Assembly: GCA_038254585.1 (NCBI GenBank)
Contig: JBBSGA010000103.1
Span: forward strand, 1 to 17,687
DNA length: 17,687 nucleotides
From: JBBSGA01 sp038254585
Lineage (GTDB): Bacteria > Chloroflexota > Chloroflexia > Chloroflexales > Kallotenuaceae
Direction: 5' to 3'
A program made the position numbers and the translations under genes. Below the pieces are notes generated by a model. That model made no database searches. It saw only the letters and a program-made list of their open reading frames with translations, and was not told the DNA's origin. Below are positions 1 to 7,327 of the stretch, one piece after another (within the stretch, counting starts at the first letter, position 1; every line of letters starts with the position of its first letter).

Positions 1-60
1 CCTACCCCCCGGGGGGGGCCCAACCCCCCCGCCACCCCGGTTTTGGTGAACCCCACCCAT
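1..60. other. Low-complexity contig edge
   Basis: The first 60 bases are dominated by C and G runs (for example eight G at 11-18 and seven C at 24-30) and look unlike the rest of the window. No frame through them is convincing. They most likely reflect poor sequence or assembly at a contig end, so nothing functional is claimed for them. Confidence 0.5.
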
Positions 61-81
61 ATTTAAATCGGTGGCCGCACG

Positions 82-94
82 TCGGGATTCCCGA
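82..94. repeat. Short palindrome TCGGGATTCCCGA downstream of permease operon
   Basis: TCGGGA and TCCCGA are perfect inverted arms around a single T, about 45 bases after the stop of the last permease gene, in AT-rich sequence. There is no U-tract beside it and the loop is too short for a classical terminator. It could be a protein-binding site or simply chance. Confidence 0.25.
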
Positions 95-140
95 TTAATA
101 TCTCAATCTTCATCATAACGTCTCTACGGTTGACGAGCCC

Positions 141-1040
141 CTACCGTCCGCCCATGCCCGACAGCGCCACGCCGCGGACGAAGTACTTCTGGGCCAGGAA
201 GAAGACGACCAGGATCGGCAGCAGCTGGATGATCGAGACTGCCATCAGCTGATTGAAGACCGTCAGGAACTGCCCACGGAAGAGGTTGAGGCCGAGCGCA
301 AGCGTATATTTTTCCTGGGAGCGCAGGTAGATCAGCGGGTCCAGCAGGTTGTTCCAGTTGCCGATGAAGGCGAAGATCGCGACGGTGCCCAGCGCCGGCT
401 TGGAGAGCGGCAGGATGATGTTCGTAAAGATGCGCAGGCTGGAGGCGCCGTCGATGCGCGCCGCCTCGTCGAGGTCGTGCGGGATGCTCATGAAGAACTG
501 GCGCAGCAGGAAGATAAAGAACGGATAGCCAAACCACGCCGGCAGGATCAGCGGCCAGAGCGTGTTGACCAGGTGCATCTTGGTGAAGAGAATGAAGGTC
601 GGAACGATCGTCACCTCGCGCGGGATCATCAGCGTCGCCAGCACCATCAGAAAGAGGAAGTCACGTCCCCGCGCGTGCAGGCGCGCGAAGCCGTAGGCGA
701 CCAGCGAGCAGGAGATCAGGTTGCCGAGGACATTCGCGCCCGTCACGATCACCGAGTTCATCAGAAATGTGTTGAACGGCAGGATCGTCCAGCCGTCGCG
801 GTAGTTGTGCCACTCGAAGCTGTGCGGCAGGAAATTGGGCGGAAAGGTAAAGACGTCCTGTGACCGCTTGAGCGAGGTCGTGATCATCCACATGAACGGC
901 ATCATGAAAACGATGCCGAGCGCGACGAGCAGGAAGTAGACCAGGATGCGGTGGAGGATGTGGGCCGTGCGCATCCCCGTGTGGAGCCGGCCCCGGCTGG
1001 CAGGCAGCGTCGCGGGCCGGATGTTCTGCGTTGCCTTCAT
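141..1040 (-). CDS. Carbohydrate ABC transporter permease, MalG type
   Basis: This is an inner-membrane permease subunit of a CUT1-family sugar importer, 299 aa, a normal length for MalG-type proteins. About six hydrophobic segments are visible, starting near residues 30-50 (ILVYFLLVALGIVFMMPF). The cytoplasmic EAA loop that contacts the ATPase lies near residues 187-205 (DEAARIDGASS), followed by ILPLSKPAL. The C-terminus (QKYFVRGVALSGMGG) is the family's usual ending. The ATG is preceded by AGGAGG, which overlaps the end of the upstream permease gene. The 13-base gap to that gene suggests translational coupling. It is last in the binding protein-permease-permease operon. No ATPase gene lies nearby, so a shared MsmK/UgpC-like ATPase is inferred. 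Substrate is unknown. Confidence 0.95.
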   Translation of the reverse strand: MKATQNIRPATLPASRGRLHTGMRTAHILHRILVYFLLVALGIVFMMPFMWMITTSLKRSQDVFTFPPNFLPHSFEWHNYRDGWTILPFNTFLMNSVIVTGANVLGNLISCSLVAYGFARLHARGRDFLFLMVLATLMIPREVTIVPTFILFTKMHLVNTLWPLILPAWFGYPFFIFLLRQFFMSIPHDLDEAARIDGASSLRIFTNIILPLSKPALGTVAIFAFIGNWNNLLDPLIYLRSQEKYTLALGLNLFRGQFLTVFNQLMAVSIIQLLPILVVFFLAQKYFVRGVALSGMGGR

Positions 1041-1053
1041 GATCTCGCTCCTC

Positions 1054-2001
1054 CTAGCTCTTCAGGTCGCCTTCGTAGTAGACCCAGCGCTGGGCCAGCC
1101 GGAACTGGATCGCGGTAATGATGATGATCACCACAAAGAGCACCCACGCCATCGCCGAGGCGTAGCCCATCTCGAAGAACTCGAACGCGTTCCGGTAGAG
1201 GTAGAGCCCGTAGACCAGCGTCGCGTTGGCCGGACCGCCGTTGGTCATGACGTAGATCAGCACAAAGGCCTGCAGCGACGTGATGAAGCCGACGATCAGG
1301 TTGAAGAAGATCACCGGCGACATCATCGGCACGGTGACGTGCACGAACTTCTTCCAGGCGCCCGCGCCGTCGAGGGCAGCGGCCTCGTAGAGGTGCTCGG
1401 GGATGCTCTGCAGCCCGGCCAGGTAGATCACCATCCCGCCGCCTGCCCCCCAGATGCTCATGATGATCAGCGCCGGCATGGCCCACTGCGGCGACGTCAG
1501 CCAGCCTGGGCCCTGGATGCCGATTTTGCCGAGCGCGTAGTTGATCAGCCCAAAGTCGGGGTGGAAGATATTGACCCACAGCAGCGCGACTGCGATCCCG
1601 CTGACGACCGAGGGGAGGTAGAAGATCGTCCGGAACAGGGCCATGCCCCAGACCTTCTGGTTCAGCAGCAGCGCCAGCAAGAACGCCACGACGACGCCGA
1701 GAAAAACGCTGCCGATGGCGTAGATCAGCGTGTTCTTGAGCGCGATCAGAAAGAGCGGATCGGCGGCCAGGTGTTTGTAATTGGAGAGTCCGCTCCAGGT
1801 CGGCGACGAGAGCAGCGACCAGTCCATGAAGCTGATCACCGCTGACGCGAGGATTGGCCCGGCCCCAAAGAGGATGAACCCAATAATCCAGGGCGAAATA
1901 AACAGGTAGAACTCGCGCTCTTCTTTGCGCGCCAGCTTGCCCAACCGCTGCCGGCCGGACAGTTTCACGTGCGGCTTGCTCAGTTCCTGCTGTAGTTGCA
2001 T
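1054..2001 (-). CDS. Carbohydrate ABC transporter permease, MalF type
   Basis: This is the second membrane subunit of the sugar importer, 315 aa. The N-terminus is a charged cytoplasmic stretch (LARKEEREFYLFISPWIIGF) leading into the first membrane helix, as is usual for the family. About six helices follow. The EAA loop is near residues 202-220 (HLYEAAALDGAGAWKKF, then VTVPMMSPVIFF). It pairs with the downstream MalG-type subunit to form the translocation pore and needs a separately encoded ATPase. The ATG at 2001 has GGAG 7 bases upstream. A 145-base spacer with inverted repeats separates it from the binding-protein gene, a common place for differential expression of the abundant binding protein versus the permeases. 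Confidence 0.95.
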   Translation of the reverse strand: MQLQQELSKPHVKLSGRQRLGKLARKEEREFYLFISPWIIGFILFGAGPILASAVISFMDWSLLSSPTWSGLSNYKHLAADPLFLIALKNTLIYAIGSVFLGVVVAFLLALLLNQKVWGMALFRTIFYLPSVVSGIAVALLWVNIFHPDFGLINYALGKIGIQGPGWLTSPQWAMPALIIMSIWGAGGGMVIYLAGLQSIPEHLYEAAALDGAGAWKKFVHVTVPMMSPVIFFNLIVGFITSLQAFVLIYVMTNGGPANATLVYGLYLYRNAFEFFEMGYASAMAWVLFVVIIIITAIQFRLAQRWVYYEGDLKS

Positions 2002-2076
2002 AGCTCACTCCACCGTCCCGGCGGCGCTCGTCGGAATCGTGCTCCGTAGGATACACCCGGGCGCAACTCTCCGGAA

Positions 2077-2140
2077 GGTTACAGGGAACAGCATTTATCC
2101 TCCCCATCCGCCAATCGTCCCCTGTAACCGCGTCCCCTGT
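2077..2140. repeat. Inverted and direct repeats between binding-protein and permease genes
   Basis: GGTTACAGGG (2077-2086) and CCCTGTAACC (2120-2129) are perfect 10-base inverted arms separated by 33 bases. CGTCCCCTGT occurs twice, at 2116-2125 and 2131-2140, with 15-base spacing. On the minus-strand transcript the structure lies just after the binding-protein stop. It may stabilise the upstream message or partly attenuate transcription into the permeases. It could also be a copy of a dispersed repeat family. Confidence 0.5.
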
Positions 2141-2146
2141 CCCCTC

Positions 2147-3685
2147 CTACGCCTTGTTCTCGGCCAGAACCGGCTCGATATCCTGGCAGATCTTGTTCAG
2201 GGCCTCGGGTATGCCCATCTGGCCGTTCACGACGAGATCCCAGATTGGTCCGGCCTTATTCGTCACCTTGGGTCCCGTCGGCTTATCCATGACGTCGTGG
2301 CTGGCGATCGAGTTCTCGGCCTTCTGGATCAGGGCAGCACTGGCCGGCGCGAACTTCGACTTGATGTAGGAGGGCCAGGCCGAGTTGCGCGCCGGACTGC
2401 CGCGGCCGGTGATGCCCCACATAAAGGCCATGCCCGCCGTCGAGAGGTAATCGTTGACGTAGATCCAGGCGGCGTCGCGCTGCTTGCTGTCCTTTGTCAG
2501 CATGTAGGCGCTGCCGAGGCTCCAGGTGGAGTGCTTCTTGGGGCCCTTGGGCCAGATCGCCACGTCCCACTTGAACTTGGCGTTCTGCGTCAGCGGCGGC
2601 GTCGCCCAGGAGCCGTTCAGCATCATCGCAATGCGCCCGAACGTGAACGGGTCGCCTTGAACCGTCTGCAGGTCGGCCGGGCTTGGGACGGACTTATCCT
2701 TGAAGCGCATGTCCATCCACCACTTGAAGGCGTCGATCGTCGCCTGCGAGGTCATCAGGCACTTATCTTCGTTGGGCTCGCTGATGTAGTCGCCGCCGAA
2801 CGGCCAGAGGTACGGCGGGGCCACGGCGCTGTCGGCAGGGGTGGGGGTACCGGCGAAGCCGAAGACCTTCTGCGTCCCCTCGCCGCTGGTCAGCTTGATC
2901 GCCGCGTTCTTCAGGTCGTCCAGCGTCCAGTCTTCGGTCGGATACTTGACGTTCCCTTTGTCGAAGATCTCTTTGTTGTAGTAGAGCATCCCCGGACCTT
3001 CGTCGTAGGGAACGCCGTAGAGCTTGCCGTTGGCCTTGTAGGAGACCAGCGAGGGCTTGGTGAAGTCGTCGAGGTTGAAGTCCTGCTGCTGCTTGACGTA
3101 GTCGTCGAGCGCGATCACCGAGCCCTGCTTGATGAACTGCTGCGCCCAGGCGTACTGGCAGTACATTACGTCCGGCAGCGATCCTGCCGCCGCCTGCGCG
3201 AGGTACTTCTTAAGGAAATCGCCCCAGGGCGTGTTCTCGCCTTTGACGACGATATTGGGATGCCGCTTCATGAAGAAGTTGTCGAACTGCACCTGGCGCG
3301 GCCAGAAGGAAGCATCCCAGGCATGGGCGACGCTGATCGTGACCTTCTGCCCCGGCTCCGTGACAAAGCTCTTCGGCCATGGGCCCGAGGCGCCCTCCGC
3401 CTCGTTGTACTGCGAGCCGGCGCTGGTTACCGCCGCCGGTGCTTCCGCCGAAGCAGCCGGCGCGGCGGCCGACGTCGCGGCTGCGCCCGCGGCCACCGAG
3501 GTCCCGGCGGCCGCTTTCTGGCCCTCGGTTGTCTGCGGCGTTACGCTGCTGCCGCAGGCCGCGAGCAGGGTGGAAAGTCCCGAGGCTCCCAGCCCCAGGC
3601 CGAGACCGATCTTGAGAATCTGGCGCCGCGTGTAGCCACGGCGCACCAGCTCGCGTGCTAGCTCTTGCTCGTGCTGATCTGCCAT
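2147..3685 (-). CDS. Extracellular sugar-binding lipoprotein (SBP family 1), Tat-type signal
   Basis: This is the substrate-capturing subunit of the importer, a lipid-anchored protein of 512 aa. The N-terminus carries a twin-arginine motif (TRRQILKIG, Arg20-Arg21), a Gly/Leu core and a lipobox LLAAC with Cys44 as the lipidation site. An Ala/Ser/Thr-rich linker follows to about residue 100. The mature domain resembles UgpB/MalE-type SBP_bac_1 proteins, with motifs such as YYNKEIFDKG, LNGSWATPPL and WPKGPKK. The ATG at 3685 was chosen because it directly precedes the signal peptide and has GGGGGA 9 bases upstream. The frame stays open to a GTG at 3832, but that extension (SVGRRIPRRRYRA) has no signal character. 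It is the first gene of the importer operon, behind a leader of about 250 bases. The ligand cannot be predicted from sequence. Confidence 0.93.
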   Translation of the reverse strand: MADQHEQELARELVRRGYTRRQILKIGLGLGLGASGLSTLLAACGSSVTPQTTEGQKAAAGTSVAAGAAATSAAAPAASAEAPAAVTSAGSQYNEAEGASGPWPKSFVTEPGQKVTISVAHAWDASFWPRQVQFDNFFMKRHPNIVVKGENTPWGDFLKKYLAQAAAGSLPDVMYCQYAWAQQFIKQGSVIALDDYVKQQQDFNLDDFTKPSLVSYKANGKLYGVPYDEGPGMLYYNKEIFDKGNVKYPTEDWTLDDLKNAAIKLTSGEGTQKVFGFAGTPTPADSAVAPPYLWPFGGDYISEPNEDKCLMTSQATIDAFKWWMDMRFKDKSVPSPADLQTVQGDPFTFGRIAMMLNGSWATPPLTQNAKFKWDVAIWPKGPKKHSTWSLGSAYMLTKDSKQRDAAWIYVNDYLSTAGMAFMWGITGRGSPARNSAWPSYIKSKFAPASAALIQKAENSIASHDVMDKPTGPKVTNKAGPIWDLVVNGQMGIPEALNKICQDIEPVLAENKA

Positions 3686-3927
3686 CTTCTGATTTCCCCC
3701 ATTTGACGCCGGCCTCACGCCGGGCATCGAACATCTGCAGAGATCGGTTCGCTCGCTCGCAGCTCGATAACGCCTCCTTGGTATCCGCCGCCCCACAGAC
3801 CGGGGGCCAAACGCGGCGGCGACGGGGGTCACCGCGCTCGCGAGATGATCGTGCCGCTTGGTTCGAGATCGGGAAACCTTCGCCGATCTTCCCTGGAAAT
3901 TGCAAAGCGCCGGGACGTCTTCGAGAG

Positions 3928-3941
3928 TGTTATGGCTAACA
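3928..3941. promoter_or_regulatory. LacI-family operator candidate TGTTATGGCTAACA
   Basis: The 14-mer has perfect arms TGTTA and TAACA around a 4-base centre, the format of many LacI/GalR operators (TGTTA-N4-TAACA). It overlaps the predicted start site of the importer promoter (-10 at 3950-3945), so bound repressor should block initiation. The likely ligand protein is the adjacent LacI regulator. A weaker relative, TGTTATGGATATCACA on the minus strand (plus 4057-4072), lies just before the regulator's own start and shares the first eight bases. Confidence 0.65.
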
Positions 3942-3944
3942 TCG

Positions 3945-3974
3945 ATAGTAGCATGCAGCCTCGGCAGATGTCAA
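3945..3974 (-). promoter_or_regulatory. Promoter of the sugar importer operon
   Basis: On the minus strand TTGACA (3974-3969) is a perfect -35 consensus. It is followed by an 18-base spacer and TACTAT (3950-3945) as the -10. The start site would be near 3938, inside the TGTTA-N4-TAACA operator. The close fit to sigma-70 consensus suggests a strong promoter kept off by a repressor. Confidence 0.7.
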
Positions 3975-3994
3975 GATTGGGTTTGGGAAAGTGG

Positions 3995-4024
3995 TTGACG
4001 CGGGCCCGGACGGTGCAGTATGCT
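3995..4024 (+). promoter_or_regulatory. Promoter of the LacI-family regulator
   Basis: TTGACG (3995-4000), an 18-base spacer and TATGCT (4019-4024) form a good sigma-70-type promoter, with a start site near 4031 and a leader of about 47 bases. Its -35 lies 20 bases from the -35 of the divergent importer promoter, so one bound regulator could influence both. Confidence 0.55.
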
Positions 4025-4077
4025 ATGGGCACCGGCGGCCATTCCAGCGCAAAGTTTGTGATATCCATAACATTCGC

Positions 4078-5124
4078 ATGACCATAACGAGCTCGGTTGT
4101 AACCATCCAGGATGTAGCGGCCCGTGCCGGGGTCTCTGCGATGACCGTGTCACGGGTCATCAACAACCACGCGCGCGTCGCAGCCGGGACGCGACGGCGT
4201 GTCGAGCAGGCGATCAACGAGCTTGGCTACGTGCCGAATGCGCTTGCACGCGGGCTGCTGAAGGGGCGCACGCGAACGATCGGCCTGATCGTGAGCGACA
4301 TCGGCAACCCGTTCTTTACGCTGATCGCGCGCGGCGTCGAAGACGTGGCGCGGCGTCACGGCTACACCGTCATCCTTGGCAACAGCGACGAGTCGGTCGA
4401 GAAGGAGCGCCAGTACGTCCATGCCGTGCTGAGCAACCGCATCGACGGCCTGATCATCTCGCCGGTCGACAGCGGATCGCGCAAGACGCTCGACTTCCTG
4501 GCGCGGCACGGCACCAAGTTCGTCTTGATCGACCGCCAGTTCGCGGGCGTGCCCGCGGACAGCATAATGGGCGACAGCGTCGCCGGCGCGCGGCGGCTGA
4601 CCGAGCATCTGATCGGCCTGGGCCATCGCCGCATTGCACTGATCAACGGCGCGCGAGAGGTGCCGACCGCCGCCGACCGGCTGATCGGCTACGAGCAGGC
4701 GCTGCGGGCACACGCCATCGAGCCGGACCCGGCCATGATCGTCGAGCGCAACTACAAGCGCTCCGGCGGCCGCGACGGCGCGAAGCAGCTGCTGGCACTG
4801 CCGCCGGAGCAGTGCCCGACGGCGATCGTCGCCACCAACAACCTGCTCGCGATCGGCGCCATCGAAACCCTGCGTGACGCGAAGCTCGACGTACCGCGCG
4901 ACATCGCGATCGTCTGCTTCGACGACATCGAGCTCGCCTCTGCGCTCCAGCCGTTCCTGACGGTCATGGCCCAGCCCGCGCGAACCTTCGGCACGGTCGC
5001 GGCGCAGTTCCTCTTCGACCGGCTGGACGGCGCCGAGGTCTCGGACTGGCGCAGGGTCGTTCTCCCACCGGAGCTGATCGTGCGGGTCTCGTGCGGCGCC
5101 CAGCTCAGCCGACGCGATGCCTAG
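4078..5124 (+). CDS. LacI-family transcriptional regulator of the sugar locus
   Basis: This DNA-binding repressor is 348 aa, a typical LacI-family length. Residues 9-29 (VTIQDVAARAGVSAMTVSRVI) form the helix-turn-helix. The hinge follows with YVPNALARGLLKGRTRTIGLI. The sugar-binding domain shows IGLIVSDIGNPFFTLIARGVE and, near the C-terminus, CFDDIELASALQPFLTVMAQP, both diagnostic of the family. The ATG at 4078 was chosen because it directly precedes the helix-turn-helix. The frame continues upstream to 3991 but that part is not family-like. No strong ribosome-binding site is visible. It is divergent from the importer operon and followed by the glycosidase gene, so it probably senses a sugar made or released by this pathway and represses importer expression through the operator at 3928-3941. 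Confidence 0.95.
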   Translation: MTITSSVVTIQDVAARAGVSAMTVSRVINNHARVAAGTRRRVEQAINELGYVPNALARGLLKGRTRTIGLIVSDIGNPFFTLIARGVEDVARRHGYTVILGNSDESVEKERQYVHAVLSNRIDGLIISPVDSGSRKTLDFLARHGTKFVLIDRQFAGVPADSIMGDSVAGARRLTEHLIGLGHRRIALINGAREVPTAADRLIGYEQALRAHAIEPDPAMIVERNYKRSGGRDGAKQLLALPPEQCPTAIVATNNLLAIGAIETLRDAKLDVPRDIAIVCFDDIELASALQPFLTVMAQPARTFGTVAAQFLFDRLDGAEVSDWRRVVLPPELIVRVSCGAQLSRRDA

Positions 5125-5150
5125 AGCCGTCCCGCCAAGCGGAAGGGCGC

Positions 5151-5192
5151 GCCCTCACCCCCTGCCCCCTCTCCCGCTGCGATGGGCGAGGG
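5151..5192. repeat. Dispersed CCCTCACCCC-type repeat, copy 1
   Basis: GCCCTCACCCCCTGCC is followed by CCTCTCCCGC, then TGCGATGGGCGAGGGC. CCTCTCCC and GGGCGAGG can pair with one mismatch. A second copy in the same orientation is at 17622-17665, sharing GCCCTCACCCC, TG, CCCCC, TGCGATGGG and GAGGG. It sits between the regulator and glycosidase genes. Similar sequences are scattered between genes in many GC-rich bacteria. Confidence 0.65.
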
Positions 5193-5242
5193 CTGGCGCT
5201 GCCGACCCGGTACCCACGAAGACGTCGTAATGAGGAGCTACC

Positions 5243-7327
5243 ATGAGCCAAGCTGTCCCAACCCGGCCGTTCTGGATCGACCCCCGTCTGCACCACCTGC
5301 CACCGCGGCCGTGGCGCAAGATCCACCTCGACTACCATAACAGCCAGCATATGCCCAAGATCGGGGCGGCCTTCGACGCCGACGAGTTCGGCGACCGTCT
5401 GCTGGCCGGGCACGTCGACTCGATCGTCGTCTTCGCCAAGGATATGCACGGCTACTTTTACTATCCCAGTAAGTACGGTCCCGTGCATCCCGGCCTCGCG
5501 CGCGACCTGCTGGGCGCGCAGGTCGCCGCCTGCCGCGAGCGCAACATCAAGGTCTACGCCTACTACTGCGTGACTTGGGATAACTACCTGGCCGAACAGC
5601 ACCCGGAGTGGCTGGTCTGGAAGCGCGACCGCACAACCTATCTGCCGAAGTTCGACGAGGCGCCCGGCTGGACCGGGCTCTGCCTGTCTAACCAGGATTT
5701 CGTCCAGCTTGCGCTGGACCACTCGCGCGAGATCATCACTTCCTACGACCTCGACGGGATCTGGTACGACATGCCGCTGCCGATCGGCGGCGAGTGTTTC
5801 TGTCGCAACTGCCTCGCAGCGCTGCGCGGCGCCGGCCTCGATCCGTTCGACGCCACGGCGCAGCGGCGCCACAAGCAGGAGCTGCTCGTCGATTGGATGC
5901 GCCGCTCGCATGAGCTTGCGCATGAGCTCGATCCGGGCATCCAGGTCGACCAGAACAATCAGACGCGCCTGGGGCTGGGGGCGCGCGCGCCTTACCTGGA
6001 CAACGTCGACATCGAGGCGCTGCCGACCGCCTTTTGGGGCTACATCTACTATCCGACGACCGTGCGCTACGCCCGCACTTTCGGCGTAAGCGTCTGCGGC
6101 ATGACCGGGCGCTTCCACCGCAGCTGGGCCGACTTCGGGGGCCTCAAGCACCCGAGCCAGCTCCGCACCGAACTGGCGGGCATCATCGCCCAGGGCGCGC
6201 AGTGCGACATCGGCGACCAGCTGCCGCCCTCGGGACGCCTCGACCCGGCGGTCTACGCGACGATCGGCCAGTGCTACGCCGAGATCGAGCGCCTCGAGCC
6301 CTTCCTGGAACATGCCGCGCCCGTCGTCGAGGCGGCGGTCGTGGTGCAAGGCCGGCCGCTCGAAGATCTCGGGACCGTCGAGCAGCGCATGGCCGATACG
6401 CTCGGCAGCAGCGTCTTCGGGGCGAGCAAGCTGCTGATGGAGCATCACGTCCAGTTCGACATCGTCGAAGGCGGCGACGACCTCGAGCGCTACCGCCTGC
6501 TGGTCCTGCCCGACGCGCTCCCCGTGGACGAGGCACTTGCCGGCCGTTTCCGGGCCTATCTCGACGGCGGCGGGGCGATCCTGGCGAGCCGAGAGGCGCT
6601 GCGGCTCGCGGGAACCGGCCGCGTCTGGGCCGAGGAGCTCGGCCTGCGCTACGCGGGCGAGTCGCCGTTCACGCCGGTCTACATCAAGTTTGGCGCGGAG
6701 CTCAGCGCAACGCTGCCCGACTACGAGTTCGCGCTCTACGACGGCGCCGCCCAGTGGCAGGCCGCGGACGGTGCCGGAGGCGCGGTCATGGCACATCTGG
6801 CCGAGCCACTCTTCCAGCGCAGCGCCGAGCACTACACCAGCCACGGCCAGACTCCCGTCGACCACGATACAGACTACGTCGCCGTCGTCCGCCGCGGGCG
6901 CCTGGCCGCCGCGGCCTTCCCGATCGGGTCGAGCTATTACCGCCACGGCTACTGGATCTACCGCGAGATCTTCGGCAGGCTGCTCGACGCGGTCTTGCCG
7001 GAGCGTCTCACGCGGACCAACGCGCCGATCAGCAGCGAGGTCACCGTCACGCACCAGATCGCCGAGGCCGGGCGGCCCGAGCGCTGGATGGTCCACGTCG
7101 TGAACTTTTCTCCGAGCCGCCGCGGCCCGCAGCACACCGAGTACGTCGAGGACCCGATCCCGCTGCACGACGTAGCGGTCACGCTCGCGATCGACGCCGC
7201 GATCGGCCGCGCCTACCTCGCGCCGGACGGCGGCGAGCTGCCGCTGCGCCGCGACGACGGCGGCTGGTCCGTCACCATCCCGCGCGTCGAGTGCGGCGCG
7301 ATCGCGGTCTTCGAGACGAGTCCGTGA
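5243..7327 (+). CDS. GHL6-like glycoside hydrolase with beta-galactosidase trimerisation-like domain
   Basis: This is a predicted cytoplasmic glycosidase of 694 aa without signal peptide. Residues about 1-345 look like a TIM barrel of the 'hypothetical glycosyl hydrolase 6' (GHL6) / alpha-amylase-like type. Features include KIHLDYHNSQHMPKIG near the start, VDSIVVFAKDMHGYFYYPS, and YDLDGIWYDMP at 168-178 followed by a Cys cluster C185, C187, C190. Residues about 361-470 resemble the GH42 trimerisation domain (YRLLVLPDALPVDEALAGRF). The C-terminal beta domain has VHVVNFSPSRRGPQHTEY. GAGGAG lies 5 bases before the ATG. It follows the LacI gene by 118 bases and may share its transcript. It probably cleaves the sugar brought in by the divergent importer. 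Specificity and catalytic acids are not assignable. The 3' end overlaps a convergent membrane-protein frame. Confidence 0.85.
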   Translation: MSQAVPTRPFWIDPRLHHLPPRPWRKIHLDYHNSQHMPKIGAAFDADEFGDRLLAGHVDSIVVFAKDMHGYFYYPSKYGPVHPGLARDLLGAQVAACRERNIKVYAYYCVTWDNYLAEQHPEWLVWKRDRTTYLPKFDEAPGWTGLCLSNQDFVQLALDHSREIITSYDLDGIWYDMPLPIGGECFCRNCLAALRGAGLDPFDATAQRRHKQELLVDWMRRSHELAHELDPGIQVDQNNQTRLGLGARAPYLDNVDIEALPTAFWGYIYYPTTVRYARTFGVSVCGMTGRFHRSWADFGGLKHPSQLRTELAGIIAQGAQCDIGDQLPPSGRLDPAVYATIGQCYAEIERLEPFLEHAAPVVEAAVVVQGRPLEDLGTVEQRMADTLGSSVFGASKLLMEHHVQFDIVEGGDDLERYRLLVLPDALPVDEALAGRFRAYLDGGGAILASREALRLAGTGRVWAEELGLRYAGESPFTPVYIKFGAELSATLPDYEFALYDGAAQWQAADGAGGAVMAHLAEPLFQRSAEHYTSHGQTPVDHDTDYVAVVRRGRLAAAAFPIGSSYYRHGYWIYREIFGRLLDAVLPERLTRTNAPISSEVTVTHQIAEAGRPERWMVHVVNFSPSRRGPQHTEYVEDPIPLHDVAVTLAIDAAIGRAYLAPDGGELPLRRDDGGWSVTIPRVECGAIAVFETSP

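Larger units (their letters stand above)
3686..4077. promoter_or_regulatory. Divergent control region of importer operon and LacI regulator
   Basis: This 392-base stretch holds no convincing gene. It contains two back-to-back promoters, one LacI-type operator and a leader of about 250 bases (3686-3938) in front of the binding-protein gene. In that leader, read on the minus strand, AGATCGG (plus 3883-3889) and CCGATCT (plus 3866-3872) form a 7-bp stem with a 10-base loop. An alternative GGGAA/TTCCC pairing overlaps it. An AAGGAGG (plus 3773-3779) has no start codon at a usable distance. The short frames on both strands look like noise. Confidence 0.7.

Noticed and set aside
946..1845. 299-codon plus-strand frame over the permease genes
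   Set aside because: It is Asp/His/Arg-rich without any domain, lying antisense to obvious permeases with EAA loops.
1925..3661. 578-codon plus-strand frame over the binding-protein gene
   Set aside because: It is antisense to a clear Tat lipoprotein, and its composition is a typical GC-bias shadow.
3686..3832. N-terminal extension of the binding protein to GTG 3832
   Set aside because: It would put about 49 residues of non-signal sequence before a complete Tat lipoprotein signal. The ATG at 3685 has a ribosome-binding site.
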